The translations under genes and the position numbers were made by a program. Source: DATKCN01 sp035513175 (GTDB lineage Bacteria > Chloroflexota > Chloroflexia > Thermomicrobiales > CFX8). Taken from it: DNA of 21,907 nucleotides. This document shows, in pieces, positions 1 through 6,595 of this stretch. A model generated the notes under the pieces. It did no database searches. It was given only the letters and a program-made list of their open reading frames with translations, and was not told where the DNA came from. Each line of letters starts with the position of its first letter. Position 1 is the stretch's first letter. The stretch covers positions 1 to 21,907 of the forward strand of contig DATKCN010000111.1 in NCBI GenBank assembly GCA_035513175.1, written 5' to 3'.

Positions 1-1
1 G

Positions 2-280
2 AACGTGCAGGACTCGATCGTCGCCATGCAGGCGCTGGCGCCGCCGGACATCGAGGCCCGCTTCGGGCTGACCGGCGGCCACATCTTTCAGGGCGAGCTG
101 GTCCCGGAGCAGGCGTTCGACATGCGGCCTGTGCCCGGCTCGACGAGCTACGAGGGTCCGATCCGAGGCCTGTATCTATGTGGCTCCGGCGCCTGGCCCG
201 GTGGCTGCGTGATGGGAGCGCCGGGGCATAACGCGGCCCACGAGGCCATCGGCAAGCTGCGCAACGGACGGCACGACTGA
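2..280 (+). CDS. FAD-dependent phytoene-desaturase-like oxidoreductase, C-terminal end (partial)
   Basis: The reading frame is open from the first bases of the window, so the gene starts upstream; about 93 codons are visible before TGA. The visible part matches the C-terminal FAD-closing region of CrtI/retinol-saturase-type oxidoreductases (COG1233): a PGST(S)YEGPIRGLYLCGSG segment, then a glycine-rich PGGCVMGAPGHNAA stretch that in this family contacts the flavin and ends the Rossmann fold. These enzymes use FAD to desaturate or isomerise isoprenoid-like or other hydrophobic substrates. The substrate cannot be told from this fragment, because the N-terminal dinucleotide-binding motif and the middle domain are missing. 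A possible 41-codon gene follows 21 bp after the stop and may be co-transcribed. Confidence 0.85.
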   Translation, partial: NVQDSIVAMQALAPPDIEARFGLTGGHIFQGELVPEQAFDMRPVPGSTSYEGPIRGLYLCGSGAWPGGCVMGAPGHNAAHEAIGKLRNGRHD

Positions 281-301
281 CGCTGCTCCTCGGAGGGACC
301 A

Positions 302-427
302 ATGCCAAACGTCATCCGGCTGCTGCTTGGAAACATTCAGGTCGTGTTCTACGGCGCGATCGTGCTGTATCCGTTGCTGCGGCGGCTCGGCATCCCGCAA
401 CGACTGAAGCGGTGGTTCTGGTCGTGA
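302..427 (+). CDS. possible 41-residue single-pass membrane peptide
   Basis: A short ATG-to-TGA frame of 41 codons lies 21 bp after the FAD oxidoreductase stop. A strong GGAGGG ribosome-binding site (292-297) sits four bases before the ATG, somewhat close but otherwise ideal. The peptide has a hydrophobic core (about residues 4-26, including VVFYGAIVLYPLL) followed by a basic, aromatic tail (RRLGIPQRLKRWFWS). This is what a small membrane peptide with a cytoplasmic positive end would look like. I do not recognise the family. The TGA stop lies inside the first unit of a heptamer repeat that begins here. Because the frame is short it could be chance, but the ribosome-binding site and coherent composition favour a real gene. 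Confidence 0.5.
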   Translation: MPNVIRLLLGNIQVVFYGAIVLYPLLRRLGIPQRLKRWFWS

Positions 428-495
428 TGCGTGATGCGTGCGTGATGCGTGATGCAGGGGGCGTAACGCGTAACGCGTAACGCGTAACGTGCAAC
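424..495. repeat. heptanucleotide tandem repeats, two unit types
   Basis: Bases 424-455 hold four GTGATGC units, with a 4-bp GTGC interruption after the second. After AGGGG (456-460) come four perfect GCGTAAC units (461-488) and one variant GTGCAAC (489-495). The period is exactly 7 bp. The first unit contains the TGA stop of the preceding small gene. The array runs directly into the 30-bp inverted repeat. No protein-coding role is visible. Heptamer arrays of this sort recall the short tandem repeats of filamentous cyanobacteria, but no relationship is shown here. Confidence 0.9.
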
Positions 496-625
496 GTGTA
501 GGGGAGGCCCAGGGTGGCCTCCCGTGTTGGTCGTCACGCGGTTCGCTCCGTGTGCCAGGTCGGCGACCGTATGCCGGGTGATATGGCGGCCAGACCGGGA
601 GGCCACCCTGGGCCTCCCCTACACG
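495..625. repeat. palindromic element with perfect 30-bp inverted repeats, each arm itself a hairpin
   Basis: Bases 495-524 are the exact reverse complement of 596-625, with 71 bp between them. Each arm is also a hairpin: GGGAGGCC (502-509), a 6-nt loop, GGCCTCCC (516-523), and the mirror copy at 597-618. The interior codes for nothing convincing. The element lies between two converging genes, so it could terminate transcription from both sides, or be a non-autonomous mobile palindrome of the MITE/REP type. It shares GTAGGGGAGG with the element at 3756. The rest of 626-727 shows nothing I can name beyond degenerate heptamer remnants. Confidence 0.85.
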
Positions 626-727
626 ATACACATCACGCGTCATGATCGACGCGCATCAGCCATCGTCGTGCCGGAATTGAGTTTCTCCACCTTCGCCCTG
701 AGGTCCTCAGCGTTCCAGCGACTCCCT

Positions 728-1114
728 CTAACCTTTGACGTAGGCAAGCTTCTCCGCGACCTTGCCGTCTCGCACACGAAAGACATCGACGCCGCGCACG
801 AACCCGCCCGTCGTAGCAGCGGGGTCCCAGCGGTAGGTCCAGCGCACCGTGGCGCGGTCACCGGCGACGAAGGTTTCCTCGGCATCAAAGACGGCCTGCG
901 GGCTGCCGGAAAAGAACGACTCCCAGAAGGCCCGCACGGCTGCCTGACCCTCGTAGCGCTCCCCCGCAGGGGCGGGCGAGGTGTTCTCGAAGACGCAGTC
1001 GTCGGTCATCAGCGCCATCACGGCGTCGACATCACCGCGATTGAATGCTTCGTTGAAGCGCTCGATTGTGTCGAGGGTGTCCGAGGTAGAAGCCGCGCCG
1101 GATTGGTCGGGCAT
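728..1114 (-). CDS. SnoaL/NTF2-like fold protein
   Basis: A 128-residue protein of the SnoaL-like/ketosteroid-isomerase-like (NTF2 superfamily) fold. The N-terminus has the typical helix TIERFNEAFNRGDVDAVMALMTDDCVFE, followed by a short loop and YEGQAAVRAFWESFF. The C-terminal half has the family's curved beta sheet (ATVRWTYRW, GVDVFRVRDGKVAEKLAYVKG). The length is normal for a single-domain member. These proteins are small cytoplasmic dimers with a hydrophobic pocket; members are isomerases, cyclases, hydrolases or simple binders, so no substrate can be assigned. The ATG chosen begins MPDQSG and has a modest AAAGGGA upstream. A promoter-like TATGGT lies 78 bp upstream. Confidence 0.8.
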   Translation of the reverse strand: MPDQSGAASTSDTLDTIERFNEAFNRGDVDAVMALMTDDCVFENTSPAPAGERYEGQAAVRAFWESFFSGSPQAVFDAEETFVAGDRATVRWTYRWDPAATTGGFVRGVDVFRVRDGKVAEKLAYVKG

Positions 1115-1186
1115 TGAGATTCCCTTTCTCGCGGTGCTCGCGTCGCCACATTGTTCAGAAGACGCAACGATAGCGCGTTGGATGCG

Positions 1187-1197
1187 CGCATACCATA
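1187..1197 (-). promoter_or_regulatory. possible -10 region of the SnoaL-like gene (shared 11-mer)
   Basis: Read on the minus strand this is TATGGTATGCG, whose first six bases can act as a -10 hexamer. The same 11 bases occur at 9997-10007, where they sit 17 bp after a perfect TTGACA. Here the matching -35 position (1215-1220, TCAATC) is poor, so the assignment is weak. Confidence 0.3.
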
Positions 1198-1299
1198 GGT
1201 AGCTCCGCGAGATCGATTGAGCCGTGTAACGAGTACGCCCCCGACGCGTGCGGCATCGGGAGGCGTATCGCATGTCAGTGGCGCTGGATGGGAGCGTTG

Positions 1300-2538
1300 T
1301 TACCGCTCCAACTCCATCATTGTGCGACCCAGGTGGCCGCCCAGGATGTCCCATGGCGGCTGGTTCTCGGGGTGGTACTCGAAGCGGGCTCGCTCGAAGT
1401 ACTGCACGGTGTAGCCGCCCTCGCGGAACTCCTCGCTGATCGGGTAGCCGAAGATCTCCAGCCCGCCATGCGCCCGCCAGTAGTCCCGGAACCCGAAGCA
1501 CAGCCAGTGGCCGGTCGGCTCATAGTACGCGCAGTTCGCGTTCGATCCGCCGCTGACGCGCCGGAAGGGGGCCTCGTTCGTCCGGTGCGCGGTCAGGTCC
1601 GCGCCGAGGCGGCCCAGCAGCACGTCGTAGCGCGCGGGCCAGACACCGGGGTGCAGCTCCATGCGCACCCGTTCGAAGTACTGCATCTCCTTGCCGTCGC
1701 GCATGAACACGTCGGAGATCGGGTAGCCGAAGGAGGGGAGGCCGCCGAAGCTGTTCCAGTATTTCAGGAAGTTGCCGGAGACGGTGAACCCGGTTTCGGG
1801 AAAGTGGCGCTCGCCCGGCTCGATGAAGTCGGCGATCGACTGGAAGCGGTAGCCCTGGGCGCGTAGCTGGTTGATGATCGGCTGCAGCGCTGCGGCGTCC
1901 TGCGACTGCGCGCCGACGTGGAACAGCACGATGCCGCCCGGCACGGCCTGGCTGACGACGCGCTGCGTGATCTGGGTGGCGGTCAGGCCGTTCCAGCCGA
2001 GGCTGTCGGTCGACCACATCACGTTGATCGTGTAGCCGTTGGCCGCCAGGTCGGCCAGCACCGAGTCGTTGTACTCGCCGTATGGCGGGCGGAAGTATGG
2101 GCGCATGTCGACGCCAACCTGCGTGCGGATGAGGTTCTCGGTGCGCGTCAGCTGGTCAGCCCGCTGCGCGCTCGTCAGCCCATTGAACGACGGGTGGTTC
2201 CAGGAGTGATTGATGAAGTGGTGTCCCTCGTTGTGGATGCGCTGGATCAGGTCGGGGTTCTGCTCGGCCCAGACGCCAGTCATCCCGAACGAGGCCTTGA
2301 TGCCATTGCTGGCGAGCGTGTCCAGAATCTGCACGGTGTAGCCGCGATCCGCCCCGGCGTCGAAGGTCAGTGACATGACCTTCTCCTGGGTGTCGAAGCG
2401 CCGGATGGTCCAGACATCGGACGCAGCGGCGTCGACGGGAGGGGCCACGGTGAACGACACGGCTGTGAGCAACATGCCAAGCACAATCGCGAGGTGGACC
2501 CCGCGACGCGCTCTCATCAAACGATAGTTCCGGGTCAT
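1300..2538 (-). CDS. secreted polysaccharide deacetylase (NodB domain) with two FGYP-type C-terminal modules
   Basis: A 412-residue exported enzyme. A basic start, a hydrophobic stretch (about 14-33) and VDAAA (35-39) form a signal peptide. The NodB carbohydrate-esterase-4 domain follows: TFDAG (58-62), metal-binding HSWNH (111-115), RPPYG (150-154), the STDSLGW segment around D178, and the LFH motif with H207. Such enzymes remove N-acetyl groups from peptidoglycan, chitin or other wall glycans. The second Asp of the usual TFDDG is Ala, although D64 lies nearby. Residues 250-410 hold two copies of a module with FGYPIS (270 and 363), QYFER and a closing LG-rich segment, seen in extracellular Chloroflexota proteins and perhaps glycan-binding. 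Two ATGs lie upstream in frame; the one used has GAAAGGA eight bases before it. Confidence 0.88.
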   Translation of the reverse strand: MTRNYRLMRARRGVHLAIVLGMLLTAVSFTVAPPVDAAASDVWTIRRFDTQEKVMSLTFDAGADRGYTVQILDTLASNGIKASFGMTGVWAEQNPDLIQRIHNEGHHFINHSWNHPSFNGLTSAQRADQLTRTENLIRTQVGVDMRPYFRPPYGEYNDSVLADLAANGYTINVMWSTDSLGWNGLTATQITQRVVSQAVPGGIVLFHVGAQSQDAAALQPIINQLRAQGYRFQSIADFIEPGERHFPETGFTVSGNFLKYWNSFGGLPSFGYPISDVFMRDGKEMQYFERVRMELHPGVWPARYDVLLGRLGADLTAHRTNEAPFRRVSGGSNANCAYYEPTGHWLCFGFRDYWRAHGGLEIFGYPISEEFREGGYTVQYFERARFEYHPENQPPWDILGGHLGRTMMELER

Positions 2539-2689
2539 GACGGCCATCCTTTCGTCATGCGCACAACACCGCACAGCGCCGGTAGCTGCAATGTACCGCC
2601 GTGTGAGTTACAACCCTGTGACGTCGGGCAACTGATCGTTTCAACTTCGGGTCAGTCGCGGGAGCTTCTACCCCCCCCTGCGCTTGCTG

Positions 2690-2710
2690 CGCGTTCCGCG
2701 CCCGAACGCG
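2690..2710. promoter_or_regulatory. perfect 7-bp hairpin or operator upstream of the LLM gene
   Basis: CGCGTTC (2690-2696) pairs exactly with GAACGCG (2704-2710) around a 7-base centre. It ends 15 bp before the TTGACA at 2726 and lies between two diverging genes, so it could be an operator. No regulator gene is nearby. Confidence 0.3.
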
Positions 2711-2725
2711 ACAGCGACCTTTCGG

Positions 2726-2758
2726 TTGACACAATCCAAGCTGGTCAATAACGATACT
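2726..2758 (+). promoter_or_regulatory. candidate promoter of the LLM oxidoreductase
   Basis: A perfect TTGACA lies at 2726-2731. The downstream region is AT-richer than its surroundings and contains TAACGATACT. GATACT (2753-2758) is the best -10 by sequence but the spacer would be 21 bp; with a 17-bp spacer the hexamer is the poor TAACGA. I call the -35 with more trust than the -10. Confidence 0.35.
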
Positions 2759-2859
2759 CGGATACGGTCGCATCCGCGAGCGACTGGACGAATCGGTCCC
2801 CATTTGCGAGAGTAGCGACAGCCGCTATGTCGATTGCCGCAGGGAGGAATGACGCACAC

Positions 2860-3732
2860 ATGCCACAGACTGTCAGATTCGGGCTGCGTCTCAGCCAGCA
2901 CCATCGTTCCTGGTCGCAGATCCGCGAGGGATTCGTTGCCGCTGACGAGTGGGGGCTGGAGAGCGCCTGGGTCTTCGACCACATGATCCCGCTCTCGGAC
3001 CCGCGCACCGGCCCCAACCTCGAAGGTTGGACGCTGCTGGCCGGGCTGGCGGAGGCGACGAAGAAGGTCATGCTGGGCACGATGGTGACCGGCATCACCT
3101 ACCGCAACCCGGCGCTGCTGCTGAAGGAAGCGGTGACCGTCGACCACATCTCGAACGGCCGGGCGCTGCTGGGCGTTGGCGCGGCCTGGTTCGAAGGCGA
3201 GCACCACATGTTCGGCTTCGACTACCCACGCGACGGCGAGCGTGTGACGATGTTCAAGGAAGCGCTCGAGGTGTTCGACAAGCTGATGACCCAGGACGTC
3301 AGCACCTACGAGGGCAAGCACTACCAGCTCAGGGACGCGATCTTCGAGCCGAAGCCGGTGCAGCAGCAGGACGGCAAGCCGCACATCCCCGTCGTCATCG
3401 GCGGCTCCAAGGACCGCATGCTACGTATCATCGCCCGCCACGCCGACCAGTGGGACAACAACTTCAGCAACGACGACGAGTACCGCGAGCGGCTCGGCAA
3501 GATTGAGGCCGAGTGCGCGCGCATCGGCCGCGATCCCCGCCAGATGCGCCGCTCCACGACCCTCGCGGCCGACTTCGCTACCGGCAAGCGCGAGCAGGAG
3601 CAGCGGCAGCGGCTCGACGAGCTGCGCGCGCTGGGGATCACGGACTTTCTGTTCCACGCGCCAGCCAACGTCGAGGACATCCGCCCGTTTGTCGAGACGG
3701 TCATTCCGGAACTGCGGCAGGCCTGGGCATAG
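2860..3732 (+). CDS. LLM-class F420-dependent oxidoreductase
   Basis: A 290-residue protein of the luciferase-like monooxygenase fold (TIM barrel) in the F420-dependent subgroup. Visible hallmarks are the N-terminal FGLRL strand, ADEWGLESAWVFDHM, the TTKKVMLGTMVTGITYRNPALLLKEAVTVDHISNGRA-type middle region (here starting EATKKVML), GVGAAWFEGEHHMFGF, and PVVIGGSKDRMLRIIARHADQWDNNF near residue 185. The family uses reduced F420 or FMN to move hydride to or from organic substrates; the substrate is unknown. An earlier in-frame ATG at 2827 would add 11 residues but has no ribosome-binding site. The ATG used has AGGGAGGA 11 bases upstream and fits the usual family start. Confidence 0.88.
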   Translation: MPQTVRFGLRLSQHHRSWSQIREGFVAADEWGLESAWVFDHMIPLSDPRTGPNLEGWTLLAGLAEATKKVMLGTMVTGITYRNPALLLKEAVTVDHISNGRALLGVGAAWFEGEHHMFGFDYPRDGERVTMFKEALEVFDKLMTQDVSTYEGKHYQLRDAIFEPKPVQQQDGKPHIPVVIGGSKDRMLRIIARHADQWDNNFSNDDEYRERLGKIEAECARIGRDPRQMRRSTTLAADFATGKREQEQRQRLDELRALGITDFLFHAPANVEDIRPFVETVIPELRQAWA

Positions 3733-3755
3733 CAGCGTCGCGGCCGCTGATCCGG

Positions 3756-3894
3756 GTAGGGGAGGGTTTGAATCCCTCCCTTGCCTGGACGCCATGCGCG
3801 CCGCGGCTCGCCCGCCCGTTCGGACGCGAGCGACCAGGCGTCCCCGTGTTGCCGGCGGCGTCGGCAGTCGATGGCCCTACGGTTCAAACCCTCC
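3756..3894. repeat. palindromic element related to the one at 495-625
   Basis: The element starts 23 bp after the LLM stop. GGGAGGG (3760-3766) pairs with CCCTCCC (3774-3780) around TTTGAAT. GGAGGGTTTGAA (3761-3772) recurs inverted as TTCAAACCCTCC (3883-3894). Inside, GGACGCC (3787-3793) pairs with GGCGTCC (3837-3843), and GCCTGG (3783-3788) with CCAGGC (3834-3839). It shares the 10-mer GTAGGGGAGG with 498-507, also between converging genes. The first hairpin could help end transcription but lacks a T-tract. The rest of 3895-3983 holds only a small GCCGG/CCGGC hairpin. Confidence 0.7.
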
Positions 3895-3983
3895 GCGACA
3901 GAAAGCTTCACTCACGCCGGATGTCCCGGCGGGTCAATCGCGTTCACGGCTGGGACGAAACCGACTCCGCGAAACGACATCTG

Positions 3984-5189
3984 CTACGCCGCCAGCGCTT
4001 CCGCGGCTTCCACTTCCGCCACGTGGATCGCCAGCAGCCGGTCGCGCATGTCCGCCAGCAGGTCCATCGACGCGGCGTGGCTGAGCGGAAATCCTGATTC
4101 CATCTCGGCGGCGATCGCCGACAGGCGCGCGTCGATGGCGCGCATATCGTCGAACGCGTCAGCGCCACGTTCGCGGAACACGACGTCGCGCTGGACCAGC
4201 AGGCGGCGCGTCTCTCCGAGCGGCGGAATGGCGTCAGGCAGCGCCGTGGCCGCCAGGTCGCTCCACATGCCCGCTAGCGCCCGGTACCGGCTCGCAGCGT
4301 CCTTCAGATCGGAGCGTCCGGTGATCGAATGCGCCTGGTCGAGGAAGTCCGCATACATGCCGCGCATCAGCCCGCCGCCGGTGTCCATTGCCTCGATCCA
4401 GCGCGCGGCCGACGAGAGGCCGTGGTAGAGCTTCGGACCGTGGGTGAAGACAGTGGGCCAGCCCTTTTTGTCCCTCGGATGCGCGCTGAGATCGGCCCAC
4501 TTCTCGATCGACGCCAGCCCGAAGTTGCGGATTGGCGGATTGAGCAGGCCGTCGACGCAGGCGCCGACGCCGGCGTCGATCGCGGCCGGGAGGTCCACGA
4601 CGCCGGCGCCGGGCGAGACGACCACCATGCGGCGCTTCATTGACGTGATCGCGCCGCGCGCGTTCGCGAGTTGTTCGAACGACATTGACAGCCCGTGTGG
4701 AGCGAGGTCGTCAACGAGGACGTTGTCCGTCCCGGCCTCGAACCCGACGGCTACGACCACGTGGTAATAGCCCTTGATCATTTCCTCGGGTAGCAGCGAG
4801 TGGGGCAGGCTGGCGCGGTCGGCGGCGAGAATGGCTGGTTGGCCACGCTCCAGTGTCTCTCGAAGCGCGGCGTCCGAGCCCTTGCGTCCCGTCGTCTCGC
4901 GCACGTCGACGCGCGCGCCGAGGCGTGCGCTGGTCGTGATCGCGAACGTGCCCGGCGGCGATTGCCAGTTGTGACGCGCTCCGACGGCAATCGCTGGCGG
5001 GATGCCGGGGAACTCGAACACCCAGTAGCCCGCGCCGATACCGCCGCCGATCCCGAACAGCAGCGCCTCGCTGAACGGCTGGCCCGTGTGCGGCGCGTGG
5101 AATCCGCGGCTTATCAGCACATTGCGCAGCGCGGCCGTCTCTGGATGGATGCCGCCGAAATGGGGATATGCTGTGACGCTCACGGCCAT
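3984..5189 (-). CDS. BtrH N-terminal / DUF4872 family protein
   Basis: About 400 residues. The N-terminal half matches the BtrH_N family: GGIHPETAALRNVL near residue 11, FSEALLFGIGGGIGAGYWVFEF, a central substrate-groove segment, and a histidine-containing YYHVVVAVGFE. The C-terminal part (from about residue 200) is the helical DUF4872 region, containing PRDKKGWPTVFT, GGGLMRGMYADFLDQA and SRYRALAGMWSDLA. The founding protein BtrH transfers an acyl group from a carrier protein in butirosin synthesis; most relatives are uncharacterised. The Cys expected in HCExx of BtrH-type proteins is Pro here (HPET), so a cysteine acyl-transfer mechanism looks unlikely. ATG 5189 has GAAGG touching it; GTG at 5183 would have better spacing and may be the true start. 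Confidence 0.75.
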   Translation of the reverse strand: MAVSVTAYPHFGGIHPETAALRNVLISRGFHAPHTGQPFSEALLFGIGGGIGAGYWVFEFPGIPPAIAVGARHNWQSPPGTFAITTSARLGARVDVRETTGRKGSDAALRETLERGQPAILAADRASLPHSLLPEEMIKGYYHVVVAVGFEAGTDNVLVDDLAPHGLSMSFEQLANARGAITSMKRRMVVVSPGAGVVDLPAAIDAGVGACVDGLLNPPIRNFGLASIEKWADLSAHPRDKKGWPTVFTHGPKLYHGLSSAARWIEAMDTGGGLMRGMYADFLDQAHSITGRSDLKDAASRYRALAGMWSDLAATALPDAIPPLGETRRLLVQRDVVFRERGADAFDDMRAIDARLSAIAAEMESGFPLSHAASMDLLADMRDRLLAIHVAEVEAAEALAA

Positions 5190-5198
5190 CCTTCGCGC

Positions 5199-5212
5199 TA
5201 TGTACGTACATA
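5199..5212. promoter_or_regulatory. perfect 14-bp palindromic operator between divergent genes
   Basis: TATGTACGTACATA is its own reverse complement. It lies ten bases upstream of the BtrH-like gene's ATG and, on the other strand, inside the -35/-10 spacer of the candidate promoter at 5217-5224. A repressor bound here would block both directions. A near copy occurs at 13375-13386. No regulator gene is adjacent. Confidence 0.6.
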
Positions 5213-5216
5213 CAGT

Positions 5217-5224
5217 GCTATCAT
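5217..5224 (+). promoter_or_regulatory. extended -10 promoter of the LPG-synthase-like gene
   Basis: TATCAT (5219-5224), five of six matches to TATAAT, is preceded by GC, giving GCTATCAT with TG at 5216-5217, an extended -10. The predicted start site is near 5231, 86 bp before the TTG start. No good -35 is seen, as is common for extended -10 promoters. The palindromic operator occupies about -32 to -19. Confidence 0.45.
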
Positions 5225-5316
5225 CGTAGCGGGCGGCTTTACGGGTGTCAATCGCCACAGGCGTCGCGATGGGGCTCATCCGCGGTGGCGTCGCGGGATG
5301 AAGGGCACGGTCGTCA

Positions 5317-6342
5317 TTGCGCGCGACCCTGACGAACGTGCGGTTCTGGATCGGGATGACGATCAGCGCGTTCGCGCTGTATGTGGCGTTCTCGCGGGTG
5401 GACCCTGGCGAGGCCCGCGACGCGTTTCGCGACGCGCAATATGTCTGGCTGATTCCGGCGATCGCCTTCGCCATCAGTTCGCTCATCGCCCGCACGTTCC
5501 GTTGGAGCGCGCTGCTGCATCCGGCCGGCATAGGCTTTCGTCACCTGTTCGGCATCCAGATGGTCGGATACACCGTCACCACGGTGCTGCCGTTCCGGCT
5601 CGGCGATGTGGTCCGGGTGTTCCTGGTCGGCGGCCTGTACGGCATTCGCAAGGTGCGCACAGCGGCGACGATCGTCGTGGAGCGCGTGCTCGATGTGCTG
5701 ACCGTGCTGATCATCCTGATGGCGCTGCTGCCATTCGTGTCGATATCGGACCGGGTGAAGTTGGTGATGTGGATTGGCTCGGCGGTCATCGCATCCCTCG
5801 TCACTGTGATCCTCGCGCTGTGGTTCCTGCGCTACCGGGCACTTGGGGCGCTGGAGCGCGGCTTCCGCTGGCTTCCGAAGGCGTGGAGCGCGCGCGTCAC
5901 CCAGCACGCGGGATCGGTGATCGACGGGCTCGCGGTGCTCAGCAGCCCGCGCATGACGATCGGCGTGCTGGGCTGGACAGTGGCCACGTGGCTGTGCGGC
6001 GGCGGGATGATGTGGGTCATGCTGGTCGCCTTCGGCCTTCCAAGCTCCCCGGCCGTCGCGTTCTTCCTGCTGGCGATGTCGGCGCTGTCGATGGTCATTC
6101 CGTCGTCTCCCGGCTTCGTCGGCGTGTACCACGCTCTGCTGATCGAGACGCTGGTGACGGTGTTCGACGCCCCGAGCGGCGCGGCGGCCAGCTACGCGGT
6201 AATGACGCACCTGCTGCTTTTCGTTCCAACCGTGCTGTTCGGCGTCGCTTACATGCTGAAGGAGCGCGAGATCTGGGAGCAGCTGCTACGCTTCCGCCGC
6301 GAGCGCCGTCGCGAGCAGGATCCGCACGCCTCCGCGCCCTAG
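5317..6342 (+). CDS. lysylphosphatidylglycerol synthase-type transmembrane protein (UPF0104)
   Basis: A 341-residue integral membrane protein of the LPG_synthase_TM / UPF0104 family. Hydrophobic helices begin at residue 10 (RFWIGMTISAFALYVAFSRV) and follow through residue 325, about eight in all. Typical family features are DAQYVWLIPAIAFAISSLIARTFRW, the LPFRLGDVVRVFLVGGLYGIRKVRTAATIVVERVLDVLTV-like signature (split across residues 75-115), and FFLLAMSALSMVIPSSPGFVGVYHALL. The family provides the flippase-like membrane part of MprF and occurs alone in many bacteria; the lipid or glycolipid moved is unknown. The start is TTG with a distant AAGGG; GTG at 5338 is an alternative. Confidence 0.82.
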   Translation: MRATLTNVRFWIGMTISAFALYVAFSRVDPGEARDAFRDAQYVWLIPAIAFAISSLIARTFRWSALLHPAGIGFRHLFGIQMVGYTVTTVLPFRLGDVVRVFLVGGLYGIRKVRTAATIVVERVLDVLTVLIILMALLPFVSISDRVKLVMWIGSAVIASLVTVILALWFLRYRALGALERGFRWLPKAWSARVTQHAGSVIDGLAVLSSPRMTIGVLGWTVATWLCGGGMMWVMLVAFGLPSSPAVAFFLLAMSALSMVIPSSPGFVGVYHALLIETLVTVFDAPSGAAASYAVMTHLLLFVPTVLFGVAYMLKEREIWEQLLRFRRERRREQDPHASAP

Positions 6343-6353
6343 ACAGCCGCTGA

Positions 6354-6373
6354 CCGCCGCGGCATTGCGGCGG
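6354..6373 (+). terminator. terminator-like hairpin after the UPF0104 gene
   Basis: CCGCCGC (6354-6360) pairs exactly with GCGGCGG (6367-6373) around GGCATT, beginning 12 bp after the stop. There is no T-tract after it, so intrinsic termination is uncertain. Confidence 0.35.
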
Positions 6374-6595
6374 GTAACGCCGTCGAGACGCCAGACGGCT
6401 GGATGCAGGATCCGATAAAGCCGAGTTTCGCCGTCGACCACGGGTTGCGCCCGGGTAACCACCATCAGTGACGTGCCTGGGAGCAGGACCGCGCGAACAA
6501 CCGGGCGGTCCGGCGGCCTCCGCCGTGCGGTATCGTATGCCCGTCGCTCGTGACGGCGAAGCGGGCGATGGCGGACGGCGCGACGCGGAGGGCTT
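6374..6595 (+). other. structured leader before the dehydratase gene
   Basis: This gene-free stretch contains two adjacent strong hairpins: GGACCGC (6486-6492) with GCGGTCC (6505-6511), and CGGCGG (6511-6516) with CCGCCG (6520-6525), which share one base and so may compete. The first contains ACCGCG, as in a T-box, but the required TGG is absent. A minus-strand frame also crosses this region and cannot be fully excluded. Its function is unknown. Confidence 0.3.

Noticed and set aside
424..495. CRISPR array
   Set aside because: Units are 7 bp with no spacers, and no cas genes are in the window.
176..643. Long minus-strand frame across the heptamer repeats, reading RYALRVTRYA-like protein repeats
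   Set aside because: The protein repeats are a by-product of the 7-bp DNA repeats in an open frame.
3755..3895. tRNA gene, because of GGTTCAAACCC at 3881 and a similar string on the other strand at 3770
   Set aside because: The T-loop-like strings are parts of palindromes. No acceptor, D or anticodon arms can be placed around them.
6286..6468. 60-codon minus-strand frame starting MVVTRAQPVVDGETRL
   Set aside because: It looks protein-like in parts but overlaps the end of the UPF0104 gene on the other strand, has no ribosome-binding site and matches nothing I know.
6460..6530. T-box riboswitch before the dehydratase gene
   Set aside because: Only ACCGCG of the T-box matches. The TGG needed to pair with the tRNA end is CAG here, and no stem I or specifier loop can be seen.
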